The notes: generated by a model from the sequence alone, not told the origin. A DNA stretch of 39,419 bases from Fibrobacteria bacterium GUT31 (GCA_001462225.1 LIUH01000018.1:1-39419); one strand, 5' to 3'. Counted from the first letter of the stretch, positions 8,637-17,841 are shown. Numbers and translations are program-made.

Positions 8637-11063
8637 ATGCCCGACGTCCTCACACAATTCCTAACCGAAACCGAAAGCAAAGGCATCTCGCTTTACCCCG
8701 CACAGGAAGAAGCCGTTATGGAACTCTTGGACGGCAAAAATGTAATTTTAGCAACACCTACCGGCTCAGGGAAATCGCTGGTTGCGAGCTTTTTGCACCG
8801 ATTGATGCTCTCCAAAAATCTGCGCTCCGTTTATACATGCCCCATAAAAGCACTCGTGAATGAAAAATGGATTGCGCTCTGCAAAGAATTCGGGGCACAG
8901 AATGTTGGGCTTTCAACAGGCGATGCTACGGTTAACCACAACGCTCCCATACTTTGCTGCACTGCGGAAATTTTGGAGCAAATCGCTTTGAGGGATGGCG
9001 AAAAATCTGATATAGGCGCAGTCGCTATGGATGAGTTTCATTATTACAGCGACAAGGAAAGAGGGGTTGCTTGGCAAATCCCATTGCTTACGATGAAGCG
9101 CGCTCAATTCCTTTTAATCTCCGCAACGCTTGGCGAAACCGCATTCTTTGAACAGGAAATGACAAAGCTGAACGGGCTTCAAAGCGTGTGCATAAGGAAT
9201 GCGGAGCGCCCTGTTCCTCTGGAGTTCGCATACTCGGAAAGCCCGCTCCCCAACGAAGTTCAGAGGCTGTTGAACGAGGGCAAAGGCCCCGTTTATGTGG
9301 TGCACTTCACGCAGAGCGAGGCGGCTGAGAATGCTCAAGCGTTCACAAGTTTGGACATCGCCGGATTGCTTAAAAAAGACAAAATCGCAGAGACCATCGC
9401 TGATTTCAGATTTTCAAGCCCCTTTGGAGCGGATATAAAAAGATGGCTCAGACAAGGCATCGGGCTTCACCACGCAGGGCTTTTGCCCAAGTACAGGATT
9501 TTAACCGAGAAGATGGCACAACAGGGATTGCTTCCGGTGATTTGCGGCACAGATACCCTGGGGGTTGGGGTTAATGTGCCTATCCGCACGGTTCTCTTCA
9601 CAAAATTGTGCAAGTTCAACGGCGAGAAAACTACCATTCTTCCGGTTAGGGACTTTCACCAAATTGCGGGCCGGGCCGGGCGCAAGGGCTTTGATACCGT
9701 GGGCTATGTTATTGCACAGGCACCGGAGCACGTTATAGAGAATAAACTGCGTGAAGCAAAAGCGAGCAAAACCGGGCGCAAGTTTCAGCACGCAAGCCCA
9801 CCGGAAAAGGGCTTTGTGAATTGGGACAAAACGACTTTTGAAAAACTCATAAACGGTCAGCCCGAAAAACTGGTTTCAAGGTTCGCGGTGGATGCTAACA
9901 TAATCTTACTAACCTCATCACACGGTTGCCGTGCATTGCACAACTTGATAATGAACAGCCACGACACAAAGGAGCAAAAGAAAATCCATATACGCAGGGC
10001 AATTCAAATTTACCGCTCGCTTCTCTTGCAGGGAATCATAGCAAACGGCAAGCCCGCAATTGACTTAAACGATCGCTTTGCCATGCACCAGCCCCTTTCG
10101 CTTTGGCTCTTGGAGAGCATAGAGAAAATCGCCGATTTGAACGCTCTGACCCTGCTCACCCTTATAGAAGCGATTCTGGAAGAAGCGGAGATGGTGCGCC
10201 GCAAACAGCTCTCAAAACTCAAAAACGAAGCGATTGGAGAGATGAAGTCTCAGGGAATTGAATTTGATGAGAGGCAAGCACGTCTGGAGGAGATGCGCCC
10301 GCCGGAGCCTGAGAATGCGGAGTGGATAGAGGCGAGCTTTGACGAGTTTTCAAAGAGGCACCCCTGGGTGAGCGGAGAGCGTATTCATCCGCAGACTGTG
10401 GTTTTGGAAATGTTCGCGGAGTGCTTTTCTTTTTCCGGCTATATAAAACAGTATGGCTTGGAACGCATAGAGGGTCTCTTGCTCCGCCACATAAACAGCG
10501 TTTACAAGGTTCTGGCGCACACCGTGCCGGAGCGTTTCAAGAACGAGGAAATTCTGGAGATGCAGGATTATCTGCGTGAGATGCTTCAGCGGGTTGATAG
10601 CTCTCTTTTGGACGAGTGGCAGCGTATGCAGAACCCGGAGTTCATCCTTCCCGAAGAGCGTGAGGAGCCTTTGCCACCCTTTGCGGTCAGCGAGCGAATG
10701 GTCAAAGCCCTTGTTTTGCAATTTTTGGTTGCCTGGGGCAAGGGGGATTTTGCCGCCGCCGCCGACTGCCTTGAACCGAGCGAGGAGTTCAGCGAAAAGA
10801 AGCTGGCCGCGCTTCACAAACAATACATAGAGACGCACAAAGAATTGCGGCTTGATGCGGAGGGTCGTTCCAACAAGCACACCTCTATTGAAAAGAGAGG
10901 CGATACTTGGCTTGTACAGAGAATGCTCCAAGATTACGATGAGCAAAACGACTGGCAGGCGGAATTTGAGGTTGATTTGGTGGCGTCCAAGAGGGAGGAG
11001 AGGCTGGTGATGAAGCTGGGGAGGCTGGCTTATTTTTCTATCTTATTGTTACAAAACCGTTAA
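8637..11063 (+). CDS. Ski2-like DEAD/DEAH-box helicase with C-terminal DUF3516-like region
   Basis: An 808-residue superfamily 2 helicase. Visible motifs are Walker A ATPTGSGKS (39-47), motif II DEFH (132-135), motif III SAT (162-164), the GLHHAG motif near 277-282, and motif VI QIAGRAGRK (342-350). DEFH and GLHHAG are hallmarks of the Ski2/Mtr4/HelY group rather than of DEAD RNA helicases or RecQ. The C-terminal half is helical. Its last 150 residues (including a WGKGDFAAAADCLEP stretch) look like the DUF3516 region found behind such helicases in other bacteria; that match is from memory. The role is probably RNA unwinding or turnover, in the cytosol. It sits in a tight operon between an acetyltransferase and a FadL-type channel. 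Confidence 0.88.
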   Translation: MPDVLTQFLTETESKGISLYPAQEEAVMELLDGKNVILATPTGSGKSLVASFLHRLMLSKNLRSVYTCPIKALVNEKWIALCKEFGAQNVGLSTGDATVNHNAPILCCTAEILEQIALRDGEKSDIGAVAMDEFHYYSDKERGVAWQIPLLTMKRAQFLLISATLGETAFFEQEMTKLNGLQSVCIRNAERPVPLEFAYSESPLPNEVQRLLNEGKGPVYVVHFTQSEAAENAQAFTSLDIAGLLKKDKIAETIADFRFSSPFGADIKRWLRQGIGLHHAGLLPKYRILTEKMAQQGLLPVICGTDTLGVGVNVPIRTVLFTKLCKFNGEKTTILPVRDFHQIAGRAGRKGFDTVGYVIAQAPEHVIENKLREAKASKTGRKFQHASPPEKGFVNWDKTTFEKLINGQPEKLVSRFAVDANIILLTSSHGCRALHNLIMNSHDTKEQKKIHIRRAIQIYRSLLLQGIIANGKPAIDLNDRFAMHQPLSLWLLESIEKIADLNALTLLTLIEAILEEAEMVRRKQLSKLKNEAIGEMKSQGIEFDERQARLEEMRPPEPENAEWIEASFDEFSKRHPWVSGERIHPQTVVLEMFAECFSFSGYIKQYGLERIEGLLLRHINSVYKVLAHTVPERFKNEEILEMQDYLREMLQRVDSSLLDEWQRMQNPEFILPEEREEPLPPFAVSERMVKALVLQFLVAWGKGDFAAAADCLEPSEEFSEKKLAALHKQYIETHKELRLDAEGRSNKHTSIEKRGDTWLVQRMLQDYDEQNDWQAEFEVDLVASKREERLVMKLGRLAYFSILLLQNR

Positions 11064-11078
11064 GAATGAGGTCCCCTT

Positions 11079-12497
11079 ATGAAGAAAACACTGTTTGCAA
11101 TTTTGGCAACTTGTTCCCTGCTCTTCGCAGAATCCTATCAAGTCAATACCCTCAGCGCAAAGCAGTTGGGTATGGGTCACACCGGCGCGGGTCAAAAGCT
11201 CGGCTCGGAGAGTATGCACTTTAACCCCGGTGGTCTAGGCTTCCTGGATAAAACGCTGGATATTTCCGTTGGCGCAACATTTATCATGCCTACGGTACAA
11301 TTTCAAGGCCTCCAAGGAAAAACCGAAAACACTAAGATGGGTACGCCGCTTTATGTTTATGCGGCTTCCAATATAAACGATTGGTTCTCCGCCGGCCTTA
11401 GCTTTACAACTCCCTATGGCAATTCCGCAGATTATGGCAAAGACTGGGAAGGTGCCGACCGTTTGCAAGATATATCTTTGTCTGTTTACGCTTTGCAACC
11501 CACCGTGGCTTTTAAAGTCCGCGATGATATCAGCATCGGTGTAGGCCCGGCTATTTATTTCGGTAGTTTTGAGCAGAACAAGGCTATCAGCAGCAGTTTG
11601 GGAAACTATAGGCCTTTTGCATCTGGGCTTCGTGAGACAAGTCAGATTCCCAGTCTAAATCCGCAACTTGCGGGTGCTCTTGCTGCGTATGCTAATATCG
11701 TAGATAATACTATTGATAAATACGAACATACCAGTGCAGTATCGGCAAAGTTTTCCGGCGATGCAGATGTAGCTGTAGCTGCTAATGTAGGTATTCTATA
11801 TGATTTGATTCCGAATAAACTCTCTTTAGGTGTTGCTTATCGTTCTGAAGCTAAAATGAAAGTTGCAAATGGAAAATCAGAGATAACTGTCGATGGTGGC
11901 GCGCAGACCGATTTAGCTACTTTGAATCAAATAATAACCGCAGCAAATAATCCGGCGGTTCCAACCTTTCCGCCGTCCGCTCTTAATGAAGGCAATTTTA
12001 CAGCGGAGCTTCCCCTGCCGGCTAACTTAAATACCGGTATTTCTTTCCGCCCCACAGAGAAATTGCTTTTGGCTTTCGATTGGCAGATGGTATTCTGGGG
12101 AGTTTATAAAGAACTTGTTATTGACATTGATAATTTAGGACAGCAAGTGTCGCAGAAAAAATACCATAATACCGATGCTTACCGCTTTGGCGCGCAATAT
12201 ACGATAATAGACCAACTGGATTTGCGCTTGGGTGTGTACTATGACGAAACCCCCGTGGATGATGATTACTTAACCCCGGAATCCCCCAGCACAAATAAAC
12301 TAGGCTCCACCATAGGCTTCTCCTTCCGTCCCATACCCAATTTCTCCGTAGATGCCTCCTTCCTCTACTCGAAGGGTTCCGGCGGCTTCGGCAGAAAGTC
12401 AACATCCGGCAGCAATGCTGAGAAGGATGATGGCCTTGACGGACGCTATAGTGTAACAGCCTTGGTACCCTCGGTTGGCGTGAGCTTTAACTTCTAA
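11079..12497 (+). CDS. FadL/OmpP1/TodX-family outer-membrane transporter
   Basis: The 472-residue precursor has a signal peptide (MKKTLFAILATCSLLFAES, cleavage about residue 18). The FadL N-terminal hatch follows: YQVNTLSAKQLGMGHTGAG, then an NPGGLGFL motif corresponding to the family NPAGL. The remainder alternates in short amphipathic strands and ends in aromatic Phe (VSFNF), the outer-membrane insertion signal. FadL channels pass hydrophobic molecules (long-chain fatty acids, aromatics) across the outer membrane. GAGG lies 8 nt before the ATG. The stop codon overlaps the start of the first chemoreceptor (TAATG), so transporter and receptors are translationally coupled. This arrangement suggests that what the channel brings in is sensed by the receptors. 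Confidence 0.9.
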   Translation: MKKTLFAILATCSLLFAESYQVNTLSAKQLGMGHTGAGQKLGSESMHFNPGGLGFLDKTLDISVGATFIMPTVQFQGLQGKTENTKMGTPLYVYAASNINDWFSAGLSFTTPYGNSADYGKDWEGADRLQDISLSVYALQPTVAFKVRDDISIGVGPAIYFGSFEQNKAISSSLGNYRPFASGLRETSQIPSLNPQLAGALAAYANIVDNTIDKYEHTSAVSAKFSGDADVAVAANVGILYDLIPNKLSLGVAYRSEAKMKVANGKSEITVDGGAQTDLATLNQIITAANNPAVPTFPPSALNEGNFTAELPLPANLNTGISFRPTEKLLLAFDWQMVFWGVYKELVIDIDNLGQQVSQKKYHNTDAYRFGAQYTIIDQLDLRLGVYYDETPVDDDYLTPESPSTNKLGSTIGFSFRPIPNFSVDASFLYSKGSGGFGRKSTSGSNAEKDDGLDGRYSVTALVPSVGVSFNF

Positions 12498-14485
12498 TGC
12501 AACTCAAACACAAACTCCCCTTAATCCTGTTCGTAGCCTACGTGGTACTAACAGGTTCGCTTGTTTTTTACGCGCTCTCCAGCTCGTCAAAAACGCGAAG
12601 GGTGTCTCAATTTGAGGCGGCAATAGCCAAAGCGCGAAACTATTCCGATGAAATAGAATCTTTTATACTGGAAAGGATAGGCGAATTAAAAGGACTGGAA
12701 AGCGGCATGGCGTTGATGGAAAACCTAGACGACGCAACCAAAGCAGTCCGTATAAAAGGAACACTGAAAAAATTGGCCGAGCAACCGGTTGTTTATGATG
12801 TTCATATAAATTACGACCAAAACGCTCCGAAAAAGATACAGTTAACAGAGCCATACCAGCATACCTTTGATGGCGAAAAACAAACTCTCATCACCCTTAG
12901 CTACCCGCTTTTCATCAATGGAAAATTTACGGGCTTGGCGGTAATGGATTTGGATTTAAACGGGCTTCAAAAAGAATTGTTTGCCGGAAAACAAGACAGC
13001 GTATCAGGCTCTTATGCGCTTTTAGTTTCAAACGAAGGCTTGATAGCAGCACATCCTAAATATGATGTTATTCTCAATAAAGCGGGCAGCGACCTGCCCA
13101 CCGCAGAACAAAATGATTTGCTGAACACCATACGCAAGGGCGAAGACCGTGTAGTAGTTCAAAAAAGCAGTGTGACCGGAGAAGCCTCCGTTGTAGCCTA
13201 CGTTCCCATGCAACCAAAAGAATTGGAATTACCTTGGTCTATAGCTTATGCGGTATCGGATAGCTATCTGCGGCGCGAAGAACTCGGCATTAGATACAGA
13301 ACCCTAGCCATTCTTTGCCTTGTCGATATTATATGGGGTGTCTTTTTGCTCATGTTAATGGGCAGGGTTTTTAGACCCTTGACCAACACGGTTAAGCTGC
13401 TCGGCAAAATGACCGAAGGCGAGGGAAATCTGACCATTCGCCTTGAAGATCGCGGCAAAGACGAAATAGGGCAAATGTCAAAGGGGTTGAACACATTCAT
13501 AGAGAAACTCCATTCAACAATAAAAACAACACAGAAAGAAGCGAAAAGTCTTTTGGATACTTCTTCAACCTTATACAGGCTGTCCGGCAATTTATCCCAC
13601 TCATCGCAAACCTCTCTCGCCCAGTCCGAAAGCGCTTCCAAGGCTACCGGAGCGGCCAGCGAGAATGCCAGAGCAATAGCGAGCGACGCCGAAAAAACAA
13701 GTGCTCATTCCAACGAGCTTGCAAGTACAGCGGAGCAGATGAGCATGAACATGAACTCCGTTGCCAGCGCAGTGGAAGAACTCAGCGCGAGTTTTGCGGA
13801 AATAACCGGCAACACAGACCAGTCCCGCAAGATAGCGAGCGAGGCCACTCAAAAATCCGATGAAGCCACGGATGTTATGAGCAAACTCGGCGTTGCGGCA
13901 AAAGAGATAGGCCAGGTGACGGATGTAATCAAAAGAATAGCGGACAAAACGAATTTATTGGCGTTGAATGCCACCATAGAAGCGGCAAGCGCAGGCGAGG
14001 CCGGCAAGGGCTTTGCTGTTGTTGCCGGCGAAATCAAGGAACTTGCGAACCAGAGCGCGTTGAGTGCAGACGACATTGCCCGCCGCATAGAGGGCATTCA
14101 GAGCGGCACCAGCAACGCTGTGAATGTGATACACAGCGTATCGGGTATAATAACCAAAATAAACTCTTCCATAGAGGAAATAGCGAGCAGTGTAAAACAA
14201 CAGACCGAAGCGAGCAACGAGATAGCGAATAATGCCGGCCAAGCCAACATCGGCGCAAGGCAGTTAGTCGGCTCAATAAGCGAGATAGCAGTTGCGGCTA
14301 GGGCTTCTGCCAAGAACGCCGAGAGCGTGGCTGAGGGCACAAAGAGAGTTTCCGAAAGCGTCGGTGTTATGTACGAGGGTGCAAAGAAATCCAACTTGGA
14401 TGCCGCAGAGTTGAACAAAGCCGCAGATATGCTCAAATCTTTGGCGGAGGACCTGGACTTAATTGTGAGCAAATTTGAAACTTGA
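12497..14485 (+). CDS. Methyl-accepting chemotaxis protein, shorter sensor (copy 1)
   Basis: A 662-residue chemoreceptor. A first membrane helix at about 9-29 is followed by a periplasmic Cache-type sensor (about 30-265, with YPLFINGKFTGLAVMDLDLN), a second helix (about 268-292), HAMP (RVFRPLTN..MTEGEGNLTIRL) and the cytoplasmic coiled-coil signalling domain. The tip, NLLALNATIEAASAGEAGKG, lies near residues 483-502. It transmits ligand binding to CheA/CheW. It is 51 residues shorter than the next gene. The missing part lies in the sensor before the LTEPY motif, so the distal Cache lobe is reduced. From the HAMP linker to the stop it is collinear with copy 2 without any indel (constant offset of 2157 nt). 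It starts inside the fadL stop codon. Confidence 0.95.
   Translation: MQLKHKLPLILFVAYVVLTGSLVFYALSSSSKTRRVSQFEAAIAKARNYSDEIESFILERIGELKGLESGMALMENLDDATKAVRIKGTLKKLAEQPVVYDVHINYDQNAPKKIQLTEPYQHTFDGEKQTLITLSYPLFINGKFTGLAVMDLDLNGLQKELFAGKQDSVSGSYALLVSNEGLIAAHPKYDVILNKAGSDLPTAEQNDLLNTIRKGEDRVVVQKSSVTGEASVVAYVPMQPKELELPWSIAYAVSDSYLRREELGIRYRTLAILCLVDIIWGVFLLMLMGRVFRPLTNTVKLLGKMTEGEGNLTIRLEDRGKDEIGQMSKGLNTFIEKLHSTIKTTQKEAKSLLDTSSTLYRLSGNLSHSSQTSLAQSESASKATGAASENARAIASDAEKTSAHSNELASTAEQMSMNMNSVASAVEELSASFAEITGNTDQSRKIASEATQKSDEATDVMSKLGVAAKEIGQVTDVIKRIADKTNLLALNATIEAASAGEAGKGFAVVAGEIKELANQSALSADDIARRIEGIQSGTSNAVNVIHSVSGIITKINSSIEEIASSVKQQTEASNEIANNAGQANIGARQLVGSISEIAVAARASAKNAESVAEGTKRVSESVGVMYEGAKKSNLDAAELNKAADMLKSLAEDLDLIVSKFET
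13531..14485 (+). repeat. Tandemly duplicated chemoreceptor signalling region (matches 15688-16642)
   Basis: This 955-bp stretch recurs at a constant offset of 2157 nt with no insertion or deletion and long exact runs. The upstream sensor halves are strongly diverged. Confidence 0.85.
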
Positions 14486-14500
14486 AACGGAGATCTATAG

Positions 14501-16642
14501 ATGTTGCTTAAATACAAAATTCCAATAATCATGTTTGTGGTATTCACGGTACTGATAGGTTCTTTTGTCGCTTCCGTTTTATCCAATTCTACCGCGGTAC
14601 GCCGAGAATCCCAGTTTGAAACGGCAAAAGCCAGGTCCCAAGACTATTCCAACAAGGTGAAGGCTTTTCTAGCGGGAAAGTTAATTGAACTCAAAGGTTT
14701 GGAAAGCAATGTATCCATGATTAGAGATTTGGATGATGAAACCAAGAAAGAGCAAATATTGAAATTATTGCTAAAATTGGTAGAATTGCCGGCTGTTTCC
14801 AGTGTTTATGTCAATTTTGAACCCGGTTCTTTTTTCAGCGCAAAGCTAACGCAACCCGGGCATACTTATTCCGTGGACGCTTTCCGTCCTTCAGCCGGCG
14901 GTGTGGAAACCTCTATTGAGGAGTCTTACGATATGGATACCGGAGAGGATATCGAATGGTATGTCGGTTCAAAGAAATCCGGCAAACCGAATTTAACGGA
15001 ACCATACAAATGGAGATATAATGAAAACGAGCCGGAACTTCTGATGATAAGTTTAACTTACCCGATTTTTGTGGACGAAAAATTCGCCGGCGTAATAGGA
15101 ATTGACTTGGAATTAGACGCCTTGCAAAAAGCATTGTTCGATGGAATGCAAGATAACTCCATAGGCTCTTATGTGATTTTCGTTTCAAACGAAGGATTAA
15201 GAGTAGCGTACCCAAAACGAGACCTGATTCTAGCTCCCATAGGCGATGATTTGCCCCAAGCAGAGCAGAAAGATTTGCAAGATGCCATTAGCAAAGGCGA
15301 AGAACGTGTGATAATCCAGAAAAGCAGCGTGACCGGAGAGGTCTCCGTTGTAGCCTACGTTCCCATGAAGCCGAGTGGGCTTGAACGGCCCTGGTCTATA
15401 GGATATTCTGTGCCTCATTCCGCTTTGCGAGAGGAAGAACTCAGGGTGAGAAAGATGGTAATTGGGGTTCTTGTAGCAGCCCTTACTCTATGGGCGAGTT
15501 TTTTATTCCTATTGATAGCAAAAACTTTTAAGCCTTTAACCGGCATGGTTAAGCTGCTCGCCAAAATGACCGAGGGCGAAGGGGATTTGACCATTCGGCT
15601 TGCAGAAGGCGGGAGTGATGAAATAGGGCAAATGTCAAGCGGCTTGAATAAACTCATAGATAAACTTCATAAAACAATAAAAACAACACAGAAAGAAGCG
15701 AAAGGTCTTTTGGATACTTCTTCAACCTTATACAAGCTGTCCGGTAATTTATCCCACTCCTCGCAAACCTCCCTCGCCCAGTCCGAAAACGCATCCAAGG
15801 CTACCGAGGCGGCCAGCGAAAATGCGAGAGCGATAGCAAACGATGCCGCAAAAACAAGCGCTCATTCCAACGAGCTTGCAAGCACAGCGGAGCAGATGAG
15901 CATGAACATGAACTCCGTTGCCAGCGCAGTGGAAGAACTCAGCGCGAGTTTTGCGGAAATAACCGGCAACACAGACCGGTCCCGCAAGATAGCGAGCGAG
16001 GCCACTCAAAAATCCGATGAAGCCACGGATGTTATGAGCAAACTCGGCGTTGCGGCAAAAGAGATAGGCCATGTTACGAATGTGATCAAGGGAATAGCGG
16101 ACAAAACGAATTTATTGGCATTGAATGCCACGATTGAGGCAGCGAGCGCAGGCGAGGCCGGCAAGGGTTTTGCAGTAGTGGCAGGCGAAATCAAAGAACT
16201 TGCGAATCAAAGCTCTCAAAGCGCAGACGACATAGCCCGCCGCATAGAGGGCATTCAGAGCGGCACGAGCAATGCCGTGAAAGTGATACACAAAGTATCG
16301 GAAATAATCAACAAAATAAATACTTCCATAGATGAAATTGCCGGCAGCGTAAAGCAACAGACCGAAGCGAGCAACGAGATAGCGAACAACGCCGGCCAAG
16401 CCAACACCGGAGCCAAGCAGTTAGTCGGCTCAATAAGCGAGATAGCAGTTGCGGCTAGGGCTTCTGCCCAAAACGCCGAGAATGTGGCTCAAGGCACAAA
16501 GAGCGTCTCGGAGAGCGTAAGCGTTATGTACGAGGGCGCAAAAAAATCCAACTCGGATTCCGCAGAGTTGAACCAAACCGCAGGCTCGCTAAAATCCCTG
16601 GCAGAAGACCTGGATTTAATTGTGAGCAAGTTTAAGACGTAA
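14501..16642 (+). CDS. Methyl-accepting chemotaxis protein with full Cache sensor (copy 2)
   Basis: A 713-residue paralogue of the preceding gene, beginning 15 nt after it (weak ribosome site GGAG upstream). It has a membrane helix at 8-28 and a periplasmic dCache-like sensor (about 30-320), with the typical membrane-distal pocket signature YDMDTGEDIEWYVGSKKSGK followed by NLTEPYKWRY. A second helix, HAMP (MTEGEGDLTIRL) and signalling domain follow, with the tip near residue 534. The cytoplasmic half is almost the same as in copy 1 at DNA level, whereas the sensors differ widely, so the two receptors should feed the same signalling array but bind different ligands. The dCache signature suggests small-molecule ligands such as amino acids or organic acids; the ligand itself cannot be read. 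Confidence 0.95.
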   Translation: MLLKYKIPIIMFVVFTVLIGSFVASVLSNSTAVRRESQFETAKARSQDYSNKVKAFLAGKLIELKGLESNVSMIRDLDDETKKEQILKLLLKLVELPAVSSVYVNFEPGSFFSAKLTQPGHTYSVDAFRPSAGGVETSIEESYDMDTGEDIEWYVGSKKSGKPNLTEPYKWRYNENEPELLMISLTYPIFVDEKFAGVIGIDLELDALQKALFDGMQDNSIGSYVIFVSNEGLRVAYPKRDLILAPIGDDLPQAEQKDLQDAISKGEERVIIQKSSVTGEVSVVAYVPMKPSGLERPWSIGYSVPHSALREEELRVRKMVIGVLVAALTLWASFLFLLIAKTFKPLTGMVKLLAKMTEGEGDLTIRLAEGGSDEIGQMSSGLNKLIDKLHKTIKTTQKEAKGLLDTSSTLYKLSGNLSHSSQTSLAQSENASKATEAASENARAIANDAAKTSAHSNELASTAEQMSMNMNSVASAVEELSASFAEITGNTDRSRKIASEATQKSDEATDVMSKLGVAAKEIGHVTNVIKGIADKTNLLALNATIEAASAGEAGKGFAVVAGEIKELANQSSQSADDIARRIEGIQSGTSNAVKVIHKVSEIINKINTSIDEIAGSVKQQTEASNEIANNAGQANTGAKQLVGSISEIAVAARASAQNAENVAQGTKSVSESVSVMYEGAKKSNSDSAELNQTAGSLKSLAEDLDLIVSKFKT

Positions 16643-16653
16643 ACCGTTTTTAA

Positions 16654-16725
16654 AGGTGACACCCGGATTCGAACCGGGGAATCACGGTTTTGCAGACCGT
16701 TCCCTTACCACTTGGGTATGTCACC
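16654..16725 (-). tRNA. tRNA-Cys (GCA)
   Basis: The minus strand folds as a full cloverleaf: acceptor GGTGACA/TGTCACC, D stem CCC/GGG, anticodon stem ACGGT/ACCGT with loop CTGCAAA (anticodon GCA), and T stem CCCGG/CCGGG with loop TTCGAAT. The discriminator base is U, as expected for tRNA-Cys. CCA is not encoded. No integrase or attachment-site duplication is visible nearby. Confidence 0.97.
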
Positions 16726-16736
16726 GTAGGGTTTAA

Positions 16737-16765
16737 AATATAGAAAATTTTTTGAAATTTGTCAA
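16737..16765 (-). promoter_or_regulatory. Sigma70 promoter of tRNA-Cys
   Basis: On the minus strand TTGACA (16760-16765), a 17-nt spacer and TATATT (16737-16742) end 11 nt before the mature tRNA 5' end. It is the best consensus promoter in the window and calibrates TATATT as the -10 box of this organism. Confidence 0.85.
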
Positions 16766-16832
16766 ATTTACGGTAATCTCTACCGCCTCCTACCCTGATT
16801 TTGTGGCGAAATATGGCAAATTTCGTGGCGAA

Positions 16833-16860
16833 AGGGGCAACCGCAAGGGATTGCCCCTAC
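16833..16860. repeat. GGGGCAA...TTGCCCC palindromic repeat
   Basis: Arms GGGGCAA (16834-16840) and TTGCCCC (16851-16857) flank a 10-nt loop and end in CTAC. The outer GTAGGGG/CCCCTAC edge links it to the other palindromes. It lies in the 268-bp spacer between tRNA-Cys and map, which holds no gene that I can see. Confidence 0.7.
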
Positions 16861-16947
16861 ATCGTTGGTTATATTTGTGTTATTTATTTTGATTAATCCG
16901 TGAATATGGTTGACCGTATCGACCGTAAACCGCATTATGGTGTGACG

Positions 16948-16979
16948 GTAGGGGGCGACCTTCACGGTCGCCCTGCCCC
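16948..16979. repeat. GTAGGGGGCGACC...GGTCGCCC palindromic repeat
   Basis: The stem GGGCGACC (16953-16960) with GGTCGCCC (16966-16973), loop TTCAC, is the second palindrome in the same spacer and ends 14 nt before the map start. It could influence map expression as an mRNA hairpin. Confidence 0.7.
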
Positions 16980-16993
16980 AAATTTTCTACCTT

Positions 16994-17758
16994 TTGCAAA
17001 GCGTGAAAATTCCCATAAAAACATCTAAAGAAATAGAACGCATAAGAGATGCGGGTGCGCTTGTGGCAGAAACCTTGGCTAGAAGCGGCGAAATGTGCAA
17101 ACCCGGCATAACCACGCAGGAAATAGACGATTTTGTGAGGGAATTCACGCTAAAAAATGGGGCAATCCCCGCTTGCTTGGGGTACAAGGGCTTCCCGAAA
17201 AGCGTTTGCACGAGTGTGAATGAGGTTGTAACTCATGGAATTCCAGGCCCTTACGTGCTAAAAGACGGTGACATCATAAACATAGACATAACATCCATTC
17301 TAAACGGCTATCATGCGGATTCCAGCGAAACGTTTTTGGTCGGGAGTCCCAAGCCAAACGCCTGCGAGTTGGTAGCCGCCGCCCGTGAATGTTTGTACGA
17401 GGGCATAAAGGTTTGCTCGCTGCCCAAGGCTCGTTTTAGCGATATCGGAGCGATAATAAGCGGAATAGCCGAGGAGCACGGCTTTAGCGTTGTACGTGAT
17501 TATTGCGGCCATGGCATCGGCAGAAATTTTCACGAAGACCCTTTGGTTTTGCATTACCGCCAAATGCTCCCCGGTCCAAAAATCGAACCCGGCATGGTTT
17601 TCACCATTGAACCCATGATAAACGAAGGCAGCTACAAAACCAAAATCCTAGCGGACAAATGGACAGCCACAACAGCAGACGGCAAGCTCTCCGCCCAATG
17701 GGAACATACCATAGCCATAACCCCCCACGGCACAGAAATCCTGACCTTGGCCAGGTGA
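16994..17758 (+). CDS. map: Methionine aminopeptidase, type I
   Basis: The protein has 254 residues, normal for bacterial type Ia MetAP. All five metal ligands are present: Asp98 (INIDIT), Asp109 (YHADS), His173 (CGHGIG), Glu206 (FTIEPM) and Glu237 (WEHT). The substrate-positioning His81 is in THGIP. It removes the initiator Met from nascent proteins in the cytosol and is essential in bacteria. The start is TTG 16994; GTG 17003 is an in-frame alternative, and neither has a clear Shine-Dalgarno because the upstream sequence is taken up by palindromic repeats. No promoter was located with confidence. The gene stands alone rather than with secY or infA as in many genomes. Confidence 0.96.
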   Translation: MQSVKIPIKTSKEIERIRDAGALVAETLARSGEMCKPGITTQEIDDFVREFTLKNGAIPACLGYKGFPKSVCTSVNEVVTHGIPGPYVLKDGDIINIDITSILNGYHADSSETFLVGSPKPNACELVAAARECLYEGIKVCSLPKARFSDIGAIISGIAEEHGFSVVRDYCGHGIGRNFHEDPLVLHYRQMLPGPKIEPGMVFTIEPMINEGSYKTKILADKWTATTADGKLSAQWEHTIAITPHGTEILTLAR

Positions 17759-17774
17759 CTTAGCTAAAAATGTC

Positions 17775-17784
17775 AACATATGTT
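17775..17784. promoter_or_regulatory. AACATATGTT palindrome upstream of the nuclease-like gene, copy 1
   Basis: This perfect 10-bp palindrome within GTCAACATATGTTTGCAAA is retained upstream of both duplicated genes, although the DNA between it and the promoter has diverged. It is a possible operator. Confidence 0.4.
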
Positions 17785-17835
17785 TGCAAAGTATGAATAA
17801 AAAATTTTTTCTCGCCTATTTGCTCAATATTTATT

Positions 17836-17841
17836 TATATT
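17836..17841 (+). promoter_or_regulatory. -10 element of nuclease-like gene, copy 1
   Basis: TATATT lies 27 nt before the ATG, inside a block exactly shared with copy 2 (19636-19641). No clear -35 was found at 17 nt. Confidence 0.5.

Noticed and set aside
16654-16725. tRNA-Cys as an integration site
   Set aside because: No integrase gene, no second copy of the tRNA 3' end and no change in gene style on either side.
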